44,331 nucleotides of DNA from an aff. Roholtiella sp. LEGE 12411 (lineage in GTDB: Bacteria; Cyanobacteriota; Cyanobacteriia; Cyanobacteriales; Nostocaceae). The notes beneath the pieces are model-generated. The model saw nothing but the letters and a program-made list of their open reading frames with translations. It had not been told where the DNA came from and searched no databases. Shown piece after piece: positions 24,955 through 34,500 of this stretch (positions are counted from its first letter, which is position 1; the number at the start of each line of letters is the position of its first letter). Where the stretch lies: assembly GCF_015206995.1 (NCBI RefSeq), contig NZ_JADEXR010000044.1, positions 1 to 44,331 on the forward strand. The letters run 5' to 3'. Both the position numbers and the translations under genes were made by a program.

Positions 24955-27903
24955 ATGAAGAAAATATATCATCCTACTCCTGTTGCTATTGTTGGCATTG
25001 GCTCACTTTTTCCAGAAGCAAAAACAGTTGGGGAATTTTGGGATAATATTTTAACTCGAAAAAATTGTATTAAAGAAATAGTTGATGAAGACCCAAGTTT
25101 TGAAGGTTACTGGAGTATTGATGAGTTTTTTGATCCAGATCCCTCTGCTGTAGATAAAACATATAGCAAAGTCGGTGCTTTCATTCCAGAAGTAAAATTT
25201 GACCCGGTAGAATTTGGAATTCCACCAATCAACTTAGAGTCAATTAGTACTACACAATTGATGGCATTATTAATAGCTAAGCAGGCTTTAGCAGACGCTG
25301 GTTATAACCGAGATGAGTCTACCGCTGCAATCCGTGACAGAACAGGAGTTATTCTTGGGGTTGGAGGATGTGGTAATACTGCTTTTCCGCTAGCGACGAG
25401 AAACAATTATCCTCAGTGGGAACAGGTGATCAAAAATTTTGGTTTTCCTGATGAAATAGTTATTGCCATCGTAGAGAAATTGAAAAATTTATATACAGGA
25501 TGGCGAGAAAGTAGTTTTCCTGGTTTGCTAGGCAATGTAGTAGCCGGCCGAATCACTAGCTACTTTGATTTAGGAGGGACAAACTGCACCATTGATGCAG
25601 CTTGTGCTAGTAGCTTAGCAGCTATGAAGATGGCGATCGCAGAGTTAGCTGATGGTAGTTGCGACGCAGTATTAACAGGTGGAGTTAATGTTGATAATTC
25701 CATATTAGCTTACATGTGTTTTAGCAAAACTCCAGCACTTTCTAGAGAAGGTCGTTCTCGTCCTTTTGATGCTGCATCTGATGGCATTGTTTTGGGTGAT
25801 GGCGTGGGTATGGTAGTTTTGAAACGTTTGGAAGACGCAGAAAGAGATAATAATAAAATTTATGGTGTCATTAAAAGCATAGGTACTTCCAGTGATGGAC
25901 GTGCAAAAAGTATCTATGCTCCGAGGTTTGAAGGGCAAGTAAAAGCTTTAGATAGGGCTTATGAGAAAGCGGGAATTAGCCCCAAAGAAATTCAACTAGT
26001 TGAAGCACATGGAACAGGAACAGTTGCTGGAGATATATGTGAATTTCAAAGTATTAGTCATGTATATCAACAGCATCAAGTCCCAAATTACTCTGTAGCT
26101 TTAGGTAGCGTCAAGTCTCAAATTGGACATACTAGAACCGCTGCTGGTTCTGCTGCTTTAATCAAAACAACTTTAGCTCTTTATCATAAAATATTACCTC
26201 CAACAATTAATGTTGTTCAACCAAACCCCAAATTTGATCTAGAAAACAGTAGTTTTTATTTAAATACTGAAGCTAGACCCTGGATTCAACCTATTGATGG
26301 TTCTAAACGTCGGGCGGCAATTAGTTCTTTTGGTTTTGGAGGTACTAACTTTCACGTAGTCATGGAAGAATATCAGCAGGAACACGATGCTGTATATAGG
26401 ATGCATAATGTTCCCGATATTGTGATCATACATGCAGGCGATCGCAATGTTTTGATTAAAAAATGCGAGGAATTGCTAGATATTTTTAAATCGGAATCTG
26501 GTAAAAAAGATTATTATCAATATCTTCAACATACTAGAAACAAAGATATTCCGATCAATTCAGCCAGAATTGGTTTTGTGAGTGAGTCATTAGAGCAAAC
26601 TATAGAGTTTTTGGAAGATTCTTTATCAATATTTCGTTCTAACTATAAGGATAACTGGCAGCATCCTAAAGGTATTTACTACCGAACTTTTGGCATGGAT
26701 TTGAAGGGTAGAATTGTCGCTTTATTCCCAGGACAAGGTTCACAATACTTGAATATGGGAATAGATTTTGCTAAAAACTATCCAGAAATGCGTAGAGTTT
26801 TGTCAGAGGTGAATCAACTCTTTTATCAACAGAAACAGTGTATTTTGTCTGATATCATTTATCCGCCTTCGGTCTTTGATGAAAATAACATCATCAAACA
26901 AAAAAATGAGATTATGAAAACTGAATATGGACAACCAGCTATTGGTGCTATCAGTGTAGGAATGTACAAAATACTTCAAAAAGCTGGGTTAAAACCTGAC
27001 TTTGTTATTGGACATAGTTTTGGTGAAATTACTGCTTTATGGGCATCAGGTGCTCTCAGCGATCAAGATTTTTATCAACTTGCCATAGCTAGAGGACACG
27101 CCATGAGGGCAGAAAATTCCTCAGTAAAAGAGCGGGGTTCAATGCTAGCAGTTAATGCTTATGAAGTAGATATTAATACTCTAATTGCTAATTACTCTGA
27201 TGTCAAAATCACCAACTACAATTCCAACTCTCAGATAGTTTTAGGGGGAGCAGAAAAATCGATCAGGGCATTGTATCAGACGTTGCAAAAACAGGGTGTT
27301 CAATCTACGCTTCTTAGTGTTGATAACGCTTATCATACAAATTTTGTCAGATATGCTGCTGAACCTTTTGCTAAAGAAATTTCTCAAACCAACTTCCAAA
27401 CGCCTTCTATTCCGGTTTATTCCAACGTAACTAGCAAACCTTATCCTCACAATGCAGAAGATATTAAGAAAATACTTGCTACTCATTTGTTAAGTCCAGT
27501 TGCTTTTCAACAAGCCATAGAAACAATATATAATCAAGGAGGTTTGGTGTTTATTGAAATTGGGCCGAAGAACACATTAACCAACTTCGTGAGCGATATT
27601 CTTAAAGGTCGAGAACATTTAGCGATCGCTCTAAATCCGCGTTCCCAAAACAGTTCAGAATACGAGTTCCGTCGTTCTATAGTTCAGCTTTTGGTAGGTG
27701 GTCTTGTGCTTCAAGATATCGACCCTTATCAAACACCAAAAATCATTGAGCAACCTAAATCTGGAAAAAGCGTAGCTGTCAATTTGAATGGTGGGTTTTA
27801 TTTCAATCCCAAAACTAAGGAACTCAGAGAAAAAGCACTTTTTGAAAAAGACACATCGTTTTTAGATGAATTGCTCAATAAGCAAGCGCCATCACGTTCT
27901 TAA
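24955..27903 (+). CDS. Ketosynthase-acyltransferase protein (PfaA/HglE-like)
   Basis: First elongation enzyme of an iterative PUFA/heterocyst-glycolipid-type synthase (982 aa). The ketosynthase (~8-460) has nucleophile Cys217 in DAACASS and the two His in EAHGTGT and GSVKSQIGH. The malonyl-type acyltransferase (~585-900) has GQGSQY, Ser688 in GHSFGE and His794 in AYHT. PfaA-class proteins continue into ACP and KR domains; this one stops after a short tail, and the ACP is encoded by the next gene. It catalyses decarboxylative condensation and extender loading. Start ATG 24955 is preceded by AAGGAA. The gene carries several HIP1 sites, unlike the genes around 18-20 kb. Confidence 0.93.
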   Translation: MKKIYHPTPVAIVGIGSLFPEAKTVGEFWDNILTRKNCIKEIVDEDPSFEGYWSIDEFFDPDPSAVDKTYSKVGAFIPEVKFDPVEFGIPPINLESISTTQLMALLIAKQALADAGYNRDESTAAIRDRTGVILGVGGCGNTAFPLATRNNYPQWEQVIKNFGFPDEIVIAIVEKLKNLYTGWRESSFPGLLGNVVAGRITSYFDLGGTNCTIDAACASSLAAMKMAIAELADGSCDAVLTGGVNVDNSILAYMCFSKTPALSREGRSRPFDAASDGIVLGDGVGMVVLKRLEDAERDNNKIYGVIKSIGTSSDGRAKSIYAPRFEGQVKALDRAYEKAGISPKEIQLVEAHGTGTVAGDICEFQSISHVYQQHQVPNYSVALGSVKSQIGHTRTAAGSAALIKTTLALYHKILPPTINVVQPNPKFDLENSSFYLNTEARPWIQPIDGSKRRAAISSFGFGGTNFHVVMEEYQQEHDAVYRMHNVPDIVIIHAGDRNVLIKKCEELLDIFKSESGKKDYYQYLQHTRNKDIPINSARIGFVSESLEQTIEFLEDSLSIFRSNYKDNWQHPKGIYYRTFGMDLKGRIVALFPGQGSQYLNMGIDFAKNYPEMRRVLSEVNQLFYQQKQCILSDIIYPPSVFDENNIIKQKNEIMKTEYGQPAIGAISVGMYKILQKAGLKPDFVIGHSFGEITALWASGALSDQDFYQLAIARGHAMRAENSSVKERGSMLAVNAYEVDINTLIANYSDVKITNYNSNSQIVLGGAEKSIRALYQTLQKQGVQSTLLSVDNAYHTNFVRYAAEPFAKEISQTNFQTPSIPVYSNVTSKPYPHNAEDIKKILATHLLSPVAFQQAIETIYNQGGLVFIEIGPKNTLTNFVSDILKGREHLAIALNPRSQNSSEYEFRRSIVQLLVGGLVLQDIDPYQTPKIIEQPKSGKSVAVNLNGGFYFNPKTKELREKALFEKDTSFLDELLNKQAPSRS

Positions 27904-27941
27904 GACTAAGCGTGAAAATCAAACACAATCAGGAGACAATC

Positions 27942-29123
27942 ATGAGTGCAACAACACAAATAGCTAACATCGAAAAAAATAACCATTCTGGTAACGGTGA
28001 TAATCGTAATCCTCAAAACCTTTCTGTAGCAGCATATCCTGTAGTCAATCAAAGTGATATTCTGGCTCAGATTCAAGAGCAAAATTTCTTAAGTACAGTG
28101 CATCAACAATTCAATCAAAATCAAGGCAAATATATCGATCTCTTGTCTAAAATTGTTGACTATCAAGCATTAATGCTTGATAAATATCAAGATTCTGCTG
28201 CGCTACCTAAAGCAATGCATAATTTTGACCAAATACTCCAAATATTGCAAAAAAATCAGCTTAATTACAATATCAATCATGAAGGTTATTTGCAGAATCA
28301 ATTAAATTTGATTCGCACAAGTGAGTTACCAACGGATATATCCAACAAGCTAGATGATGTTTCTTTAAGTAAACAACTCAATACTGCAATTTCCGAAAAT
28401 CAAGCGGTACTTCCTCTTTCTCACAAACAAGAATTGCAAAGTTCTCTAGATTCATCTGCTAGTCAATCAGCAAGCAGTATACCTACACAAGCTGAGGAAT
28501 TAGCACAAGTTCGTTCTTCTCATGAGTTTAATTATGTTCCTGTTAGCAAAGAACCTAATGGTTCTTTTCCTAAAACTAACATCGTTGACACTGTAGCTGC
28601 TACTTCTCCAACCGTTTCCACACCACCTAAACCCTCCCTCTTACAGCAAGTTGTCATTACATCAGAACCAACCAATGATGTGGTAGAGAGCGTTTCTGCA
28701 CCCAGTATCCCTACTTCGCCAGAACCCATTAATAATTCTGTAAAGAGCGTTTCTGCGCCAGTTCATCCTCAAGAAGATGCTCCCTCAACTACAGTTGATT
28801 TGAGTGGATTCAGTAATCGATTACTGGAGGTGGTTAGCGATAAAACTGGATATCCGGTGGATATGCTCGATCTAAATATGGATTTAGAAGCAGATTTGGG
28901 GATTGATTCAATCAAGCAGTTAGAGATTTTCGCTGCTATGCATGAAGAATTTCCAGATATGGATGTAGATCCAGAATTGTTCAGAGATTTGCGAACACTG
29001 GCTAAAATTGTTGATTATTTACAAGAACACTTGTCAAAAAATCAAGCAACGCAAACATCAAATAACGGCAATACTGATCAGGATTTGGGTATTGAAAGAC
29101 AGGTTGTTAAAAAAAAATTCTGA
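27942..29123 (+). CDS. Acyl carrier protein with long N-terminal linker (PUFA-synthase type)
   Basis: Carrier protein (393 aa). The N-terminal ~100 residues contain a Gln/Tyr-rich helical segment (FLSTVHQQFNQNQ) like that preceding ACPs in PfaA/HglE proteins. A long Ser/Thr/Pro-rich linker follows, then one ACP domain (~295-365) with phosphopantetheine Ser323 in LGIDSIKQLE. PUFA synthases carry 5-9 tandem ACPs; only one is present. ATG 27942 is chosen because AGGAG stands six bases upstream; GTG 27912 is a weaker alternative. The gene ends in GTT-A9-TTC-TGA. A slip on the A9 run would fuse it to the KR-DH protein downstream. Confidence 0.9.
   Translation: MSATTQIANIEKNNHSGNGDNRNPQNLSVAAYPVVNQSDILAQIQEQNFLSTVHQQFNQNQGKYIDLLSKIVDYQALMLDKYQDSAALPKAMHNFDQILQILQKNQLNYNINHEGYLQNQLNLIRTSELPTDISNKLDDVSLSKQLNTAISENQAVLPLSHKQELQSSLDSSASQSASSIPTQAEELAQVRSSHEFNYVPVSKEPNGSFPKTNIVDTVAATSPTVSTPPKPSLLQQVVITSEPTNDVVESVSAPSIPTSPEPINNSVKSVSAPVHPQEDAPSTTVDLSGFSNRLLEVVSDKTGYPVDMLDLNMDLEADLGIDSIKQLEIFAAMHEEFPDMDVDPELFRDLRTLAKIVDYLQEHLSKNQATQTSNNGNTDQDLGIERQVVKKKF
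29109..29117 (+). promoter_or_regulatory. A9 slippery tract linking the ACP and KR-DH frames
   Basis: Nine A's follow GTT near the end of the ACP gene. In the ACP frame they read Lys-Lys-Lys-Phe-stop. Re-reading one A (ribosomal -1 slip), or adding one A to the transcript, gives Lys-Lys-Lys-Ile-Leu-Ser and runs straight into the KR-DH frame without a stop, for a fused protein of about 1204 aa. The KR-DH frame is otherwise closed by the TAA at 29108-29110 and has no ATG nearby. A sequencing or assembly homopolymer error is the plain alternative. Confidence 0.5.
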
Positions 29124-29143
29124 GCAAACCTGATCAGCGGAAG

Positions 29144-31555
29144 TTGCAACTGTCTGAAGGTTATATCTGGTTAATAACTGAGGGAGGTGAGGGAGTTGGA
29201 ACTGCTGTAGCGCAAAAGCTACATCAACAAGGACAAAAAGCAGTTATCTTAAAACTCCCTACCTACTCAGCTTCTGATGAATCAGTTTCCCAAACGAATA
29301 TTGATGTAATCAACTTAAATTCTTCAACAGAATTGCACCTCAAAGAAACTCTAGAGACAATTCAAGAAAAATTTGGTTTGGTTGGAGGCTTCATTCATAC
29401 GCATCCAGCGGCTAAAAATGTTTTGTCCTCCAACGACCTTTTTCAAGAACAAGACAAAGAGATAGTTAAATTAATCTTTTTAATTGCTAAGCATCTCAAA
29501 TTGTCTTTGAATAATGCATCTGAAAATAATTGTGATAATGCCTATTTTGTCACTGTTACTAAGCTTGATGGACAAATGGGAACTTCTGGTAAAAAAGCCT
29601 GTGCTGTCATCGGCGGTGGTTTATCAGGGTTAGTCAAGTCATTAAACCGCGAATGGGCAAATGTTTATTGTCGTTATATTGATTTAGAATCCAGTATCAA
29701 CATTAACGAAGCTGCAAACATTGTTATGGAGGAAATAGCTGATACTAATTTGGGATTAGTAGAAGTTGGGCGAAATCAATTAGGAGAGAGAATTTCTCTA
29801 ACCACAGAGCGCGTTCATAATGTTACTTACCTTGAGGAGCCAAATTCTCAGAGTGTATTTTTAGTTAGTGGCGGTGGACGTGGAATTACTGCTGATTGTG
29901 TAGCAGAACTTGCAAAAGTTTATAACTCTAAATTCGTTTTGTTAGGACGCACTGTTTTACAGCCTCATGAGCCTGAATGGATAAATAACTGTACTGATGA
30001 CAAAGAACTCAAAAAGCTGATTATTAATGATTTCCTTCAAAAAGGAAAGAAACCAACTCCCATTGAGGTCGATAAATTTTTACACGATTTGATATCACAA
30101 CGTGATATTAGAAACTCATTAAAGCAGATAAAGCAACATGGTGGAGAAGCAATTTATCTGAGTGTAGATGTTACCAACCGACTTGATTTGAAAAAGCAAA
30201 TTGAAAATTTGCCAGTAAGTTTTAAACAAATCACAGGTATCATTCACGGAGCTGGTAATATAGCTGATAAACGAATTGAGAAAAAGACAGAAGAGGACTT
30301 CAATCGAGTATTTGAACCCAAAATATTGGGATTAAAAAACTTAATCTCTATTGTTAATTTAGAAAAAATAAAAGATGTTATTTTATTTTCTTCTGTCTCT
30401 GGCTATTTTGGAAATGCAGGTCAAACAGATTACGCCTTGGCTAATGATGTTCTGAATAAATTCGCCTACTCTTTTAAACATTTATATCCTCAGATTCGTA
30501 TCGTTTCAATCAACTGGGGCCCTTGGGATAGAGGAATGATTAACCCAACACTCAAGAAATTTTACCAAGAAAATAGTATTGATCTGATTCCTGTGGATAT
30601 AGGTATTAAATTCTGCCGGAATGAATTACGAATCGCCAGAGTTCAGGCTGTAGAACAAATTCTTGTAAGTGGCAGATTAAGCTTACCCAATAATCACCAA
30701 ATAAAACAACTTAATGTAGTAGAAAGTAAACGGATTATGCAACAAAATGGTAATCCATTCATCAAAGATCATGTGATTGGCAAGGATGCAGTTTTACCAG
30801 CAACTTGTGCTGTTAACTGGATGGTGAAGTCTTCTGAAGATGTCCTACCAAACTACAAAATTAGAGCTATTGAAAACTTCAAAGTACTTAAAGGTATTGT
30901 CTTTAATGAACAATACCAGGAAGAATATCTGGCTCGGATAACTCTTGCTAATGCTGAAGATAATGTACATAGTTTTGTAGTCAAAATCAGCAGCCAGCCA
31001 AAAAATAAAAATAATTCGCTTTATCACTATGGTGCAACACTCTTTTTTGAAAAAGAATGGGGTTCCATGCCTATTTACAGCAATTTAGATATTAAATCAG
31101 ATGGTAAAGCCTACAAAACTTATCAGGAAGGAAGTGGCTTGTTTCATGGGAAAAACTTTCAAGGGATAAAGAAAGTTTTACATATTAGCGATCGCAAAAT
31201 TACTTCCCTCTGCAATTTGCCTGCTATTAGTCAAAAACAACAGGGACAATTCACTGTTAATTCATTTAATCCTTACCTGGCTGATGTTCAGTTACAAAGT
31301 GCCCTGATCTGGGCTTATTACCAACTGGATAATAGTTGTTTACCAATGGGATTTGAAAAAGTTGAGCAGTTTCAGCCTCTTAACTTCAGTGAAGACTTTT
31401 ATGTTTCAACTGAAATTACTTCCATTAATAAAAACAAATTAACAGCAAATATTTTTGTTCACAACGAACAAGGTGAAATCTATATTCGCTGGCACGAAGT
31501 TAATTATATTACGATGAAAAATCTCCAAGCACTGTATTGGGAAAAAGGAGTATAA
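29144..31555 (+). CDS. Ketoreductase-dehydratase protein (HglD/PfaA C-terminal-like)
   Basis: Beta-ketoacyl processing enzyme (803 aa from TTG 29144). An inactive Rossmann-like half (ITEGGEGVGTAVA, ~1-215) is followed by an active ketoreductase (~230-495: SGGGRGITADC, IIHGAGNIAD, FSSVSGYFGNAGQTDYALAND with catalytic Ser and Tyr, and INWGPWDRGM). A hot-dog dehydratase of the polyketide type (~530-800) has His543 in FIKDHVIGKDAVLPA and FEKVEQFQPL near the end. The only start is a TTG with a poor ribosome binding site, 20 bp after the ACP stop; fusion through the A9 tract is an alternative. It ends 6 bp before the KS-CLF-DH gene, clearly the same operon. Confidence 0.9.
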   Translation: MQLSEGYIWLITEGGEGVGTAVAQKLHQQGQKAVILKLPTYSASDESVSQTNIDVINLNSSTELHLKETLETIQEKFGLVGGFIHTHPAAKNVLSSNDLFQEQDKEIVKLIFLIAKHLKLSLNNASENNCDNAYFVTVTKLDGQMGTSGKKACAVIGGGLSGLVKSLNREWANVYCRYIDLESSININEAANIVMEEIADTNLGLVEVGRNQLGERISLTTERVHNVTYLEEPNSQSVFLVSGGGRGITADCVAELAKVYNSKFVLLGRTVLQPHEPEWINNCTDDKELKKLIINDFLQKGKKPTPIEVDKFLHDLISQRDIRNSLKQIKQHGGEAIYLSVDVTNRLDLKKQIENLPVSFKQITGIIHGAGNIADKRIEKKTEEDFNRVFEPKILGLKNLISIVNLEKIKDVILFSSVSGYFGNAGQTDYALANDVLNKFAYSFKHLYPQIRIVSINWGPWDRGMINPTLKKFYQENSIDLIPVDIGIKFCRNELRIARVQAVEQILVSGRLSLPNNHQIKQLNVVESKRIMQQNGNPFIKDHVIGKDAVLPATCAVNWMVKSSEDVLPNYKIRAIENFKVLKGIVFNEQYQEEYLARITLANAEDNVHSFVVKISSQPKNKNNSLYHYGATLFFEKEWGSMPIYSNLDIKSDGKAYKTYQEGSGLFHGKNFQGIKKVLHISDRKITSLCNLPAISQKQQGQFTVNSFNPYLADVQLQSALIWAYYQLDNSCLPMGFEKVEQFQPLNFSEDFYVSTEITSINKNKLTANIFVHNEQGEIYIRWHEVNYITMKNLQALYWEKGV

Positions 31556-31561
31556 AATTCA

Positions 31562-34500
31562 ATGAATGAGATTGCTATTGTTGGAATTGGTTGCTTATTT
31601 CCCGGAGCAGAAAGCCCTGAAGAATACTGGCAAATGTTAATGAGTGGCAAAGATGTCACTTCTGAATTGACTGCCGAAGACATGGGTAGAGATCCATCGA
31701 TATATTACAATCAAAAGCGGGGAATACCAGATAAGATTAGCTATACTAGAAACGGTTATATTCGGGATTTTAACTTTGACCCTTATGGTTACAAAGTTCA
31801 TCCTGAAAAGCTAATCGCCCTAGATAGAATATTTCATTGGTCACTTTATGCAGCTAAGGAAGCTCTTAAAGATAGTGGCTATCTTCATAATGAGGAAGTA
31901 TTAAATAAAAGTGGACTGATTCTAGGTAATCTCTCTTTTGCGACAGAGCACTCTAGTAAGTTTTTCTCATCAATGCATTTAAAAACTTTAGAGTACTTTG
32001 TTAAAGAACTTCTCAACTATCAAGATTTTCATTTCAATGACCCAACATCGGGACTCAATATCTCTCTTGATAATGCTATAACTGCGAGCTTACCAGCTAG
32101 TATTGTTTGCAGCGGTTTGGGATTGGGTGGGATTCGCTACACAATTGATTCTGCTTGTTCCAGTTCTTTGTATGTCATGGAGCTAGCTTCTTATTATCTG
32201 AATACTGGTCAGGTAGATATGATGCTTGCCGGTGCAGTTTGTGGTTCAGAACGCCTAAATATTATTCACGGATTTAATGTGCTGAATGCTTTTCCAGACC
32301 AAGGAAATAGCGCTCCTTTCGATCAATCATCCGAAGGTATTAAAATCGGAGAAGGAGTAGGGATGTTTGTTTTAAAGCGGCTTTCGGATGCAGAGAAAAA
32401 TGGCGATCGCATCTATGCTGTAATTGAAAATATTGGTCTATCCAATGATGGTGGCGGAAAACATATCCTGAGTCCATCGAAGAAGGGACAACATCTGGCG
32501 CTGAAACGAGCTTACCAGGGGTCGGAACCAGTAGATTATATAGAATGCCATGCAACTGGAACTTCTTTAGGAGATCAGACAGAACTCAATTCCATAGAGG
32601 AATTCTTTACAACCAAGCATAAAATACCATTGCTGGGAGCCAATAAAGCTCATACAGGTCACATGCTGACGGCTTCAGCTATGGCCAGCATAATTAAGGT
32701 AATCTGGGCCATGAAAGAGGGGGTAATCCCTGCTACCATTGGCGTTGAGAATGCGATCGCTACACAGAATGGGGTAATAACCTCTGCAAATATTGTCTGT
32801 GATCATACTCCTTGGCCGCAGACAAATAAACCTAAAAGGGCCGGGATAAATGCATTTGGTTTCGGTGGTACAAATGCCCATTTAATTCTGAGAGAGTATA
32901 GCTCTACTTCCACTCAACCAACTTCACTTGTATTTGAGCCAAAAAAGAGTAAACCCAGTATTCCAGCTATTGTTGGTATGCACATACATGTTGGGGATGT
33001 CGAAGGACTTGAGGCTTTTGCACAAGCACTCTGCGATAGTCGAGATTTGATGGAATCTTTGCCACCTGAACGCTGGTCAGGAGCCGAAGAAACGTTAACC
33101 GAAACTCCACCTAAAGCAGCTTATTTAGATAAATTTGATCTTGATTGTATTGCTTTCAAAATACCTCCAAAAGAAGCAGGATCTATCTTATTTGATCATT
33201 TGTTCATGATGAAAGTTGCTGATATGGCTTTGCGTGATGCTGGTTTCACCCGACATCAGGATAGTAATACAGCTGTCATCATTGCGACAGAAATGAATTT
33301 GACAGTTCACCGCAATATTACCAGGCTCAATATGCCTTGGCATCTGCGGGAAGGTTTAAAGAAATTCAATATTCAATTGACAAATGACCAGATAAATCAA
33401 CTGGAATCTGTCTTGAAAGATAGTATGTCGCCATGCCTTTATGTAGAGGGAGTAACAGGAGGAATAGGAAATTTAGTAGCCAGTCGAATTGCAGCCCTCT
33501 GGGATTTTACAGGGCCCGCTTTCACAGTATCAGCCCAAGAAAGTTCTGTTTACAAAGCAATTGAAATAGCCAAGCTTTTACTAGACTTTGGCACAGTAGA
33601 TGCTGTATTAGTGGGAGCCATCGACCAAGCAGCAAGTTGGGAAAATGTAGAATGGCGAAAACAGCTTAATCAGCACAATTCTCAGTTTACCTTTGGAGAA
33701 GGTGCAGGTGCGATCGTCCTGAAGCGAAAAGAAGATGCACAAAAGTCCCAAGATAAGATTTACGCCACGATAGAATCCCTAGCAATTATTCAAGGAAATG
33801 GAAAAGAAGTTGTATCTGACTGCGTATGGCAAGCAACGCGAAAGTCTTTAGCAATAGCTGAAGTTAACCCTAATGAAGTGGGTTATATAGAATTAAATAA
33901 AAGTGGAATATTTACCCAAGATAAAGATGAAAAAATAGGTTTGAATACACTGTATTCTCTTGAACACACAAATGTCGGTTCTGTCAAAGATAATGTTGCT
34001 AATACCTTTGTTTTATCAGGTATGGCAAGCATTATCAAAACATCTTTGTGCCTTTATCATCGCTTTATCCCAAGCATTTCTCCGCAGCAGTCTATCCAAT
34101 TATGGCAGTTATCTAGTCAACAAGAAAAGCGATTTGGGGCTGTTAACATGATGAGTAATGATTCCTCCTATGCCCATCTAGTTTTGGGTGAAGGAGATTA
34201 TCAAGAAATCCAGCAAAATCCTCAAATCGCTCATCAAGCATTAAGTAAAAAAGGGGTGATAAAAACCCTGTTAAACGGTAGTGCCAGAATGAGAGATATT
34301 ATTCTGAATAACGATAATATCAAACAATTTGACACTATAAAAATTCCTCAACTTGTAAAAGTTACACCAAGACAATCTTTCTCAGCAAATAATTCGATAG
34401 GGATGCAGCCTATTATGCGCGATCGCAAACAAAGTCTTATGGAAAAACAGTACTTATGGAATGCAAAGTTACAGAATTTGTTCTTACAAATTCAAGATGC

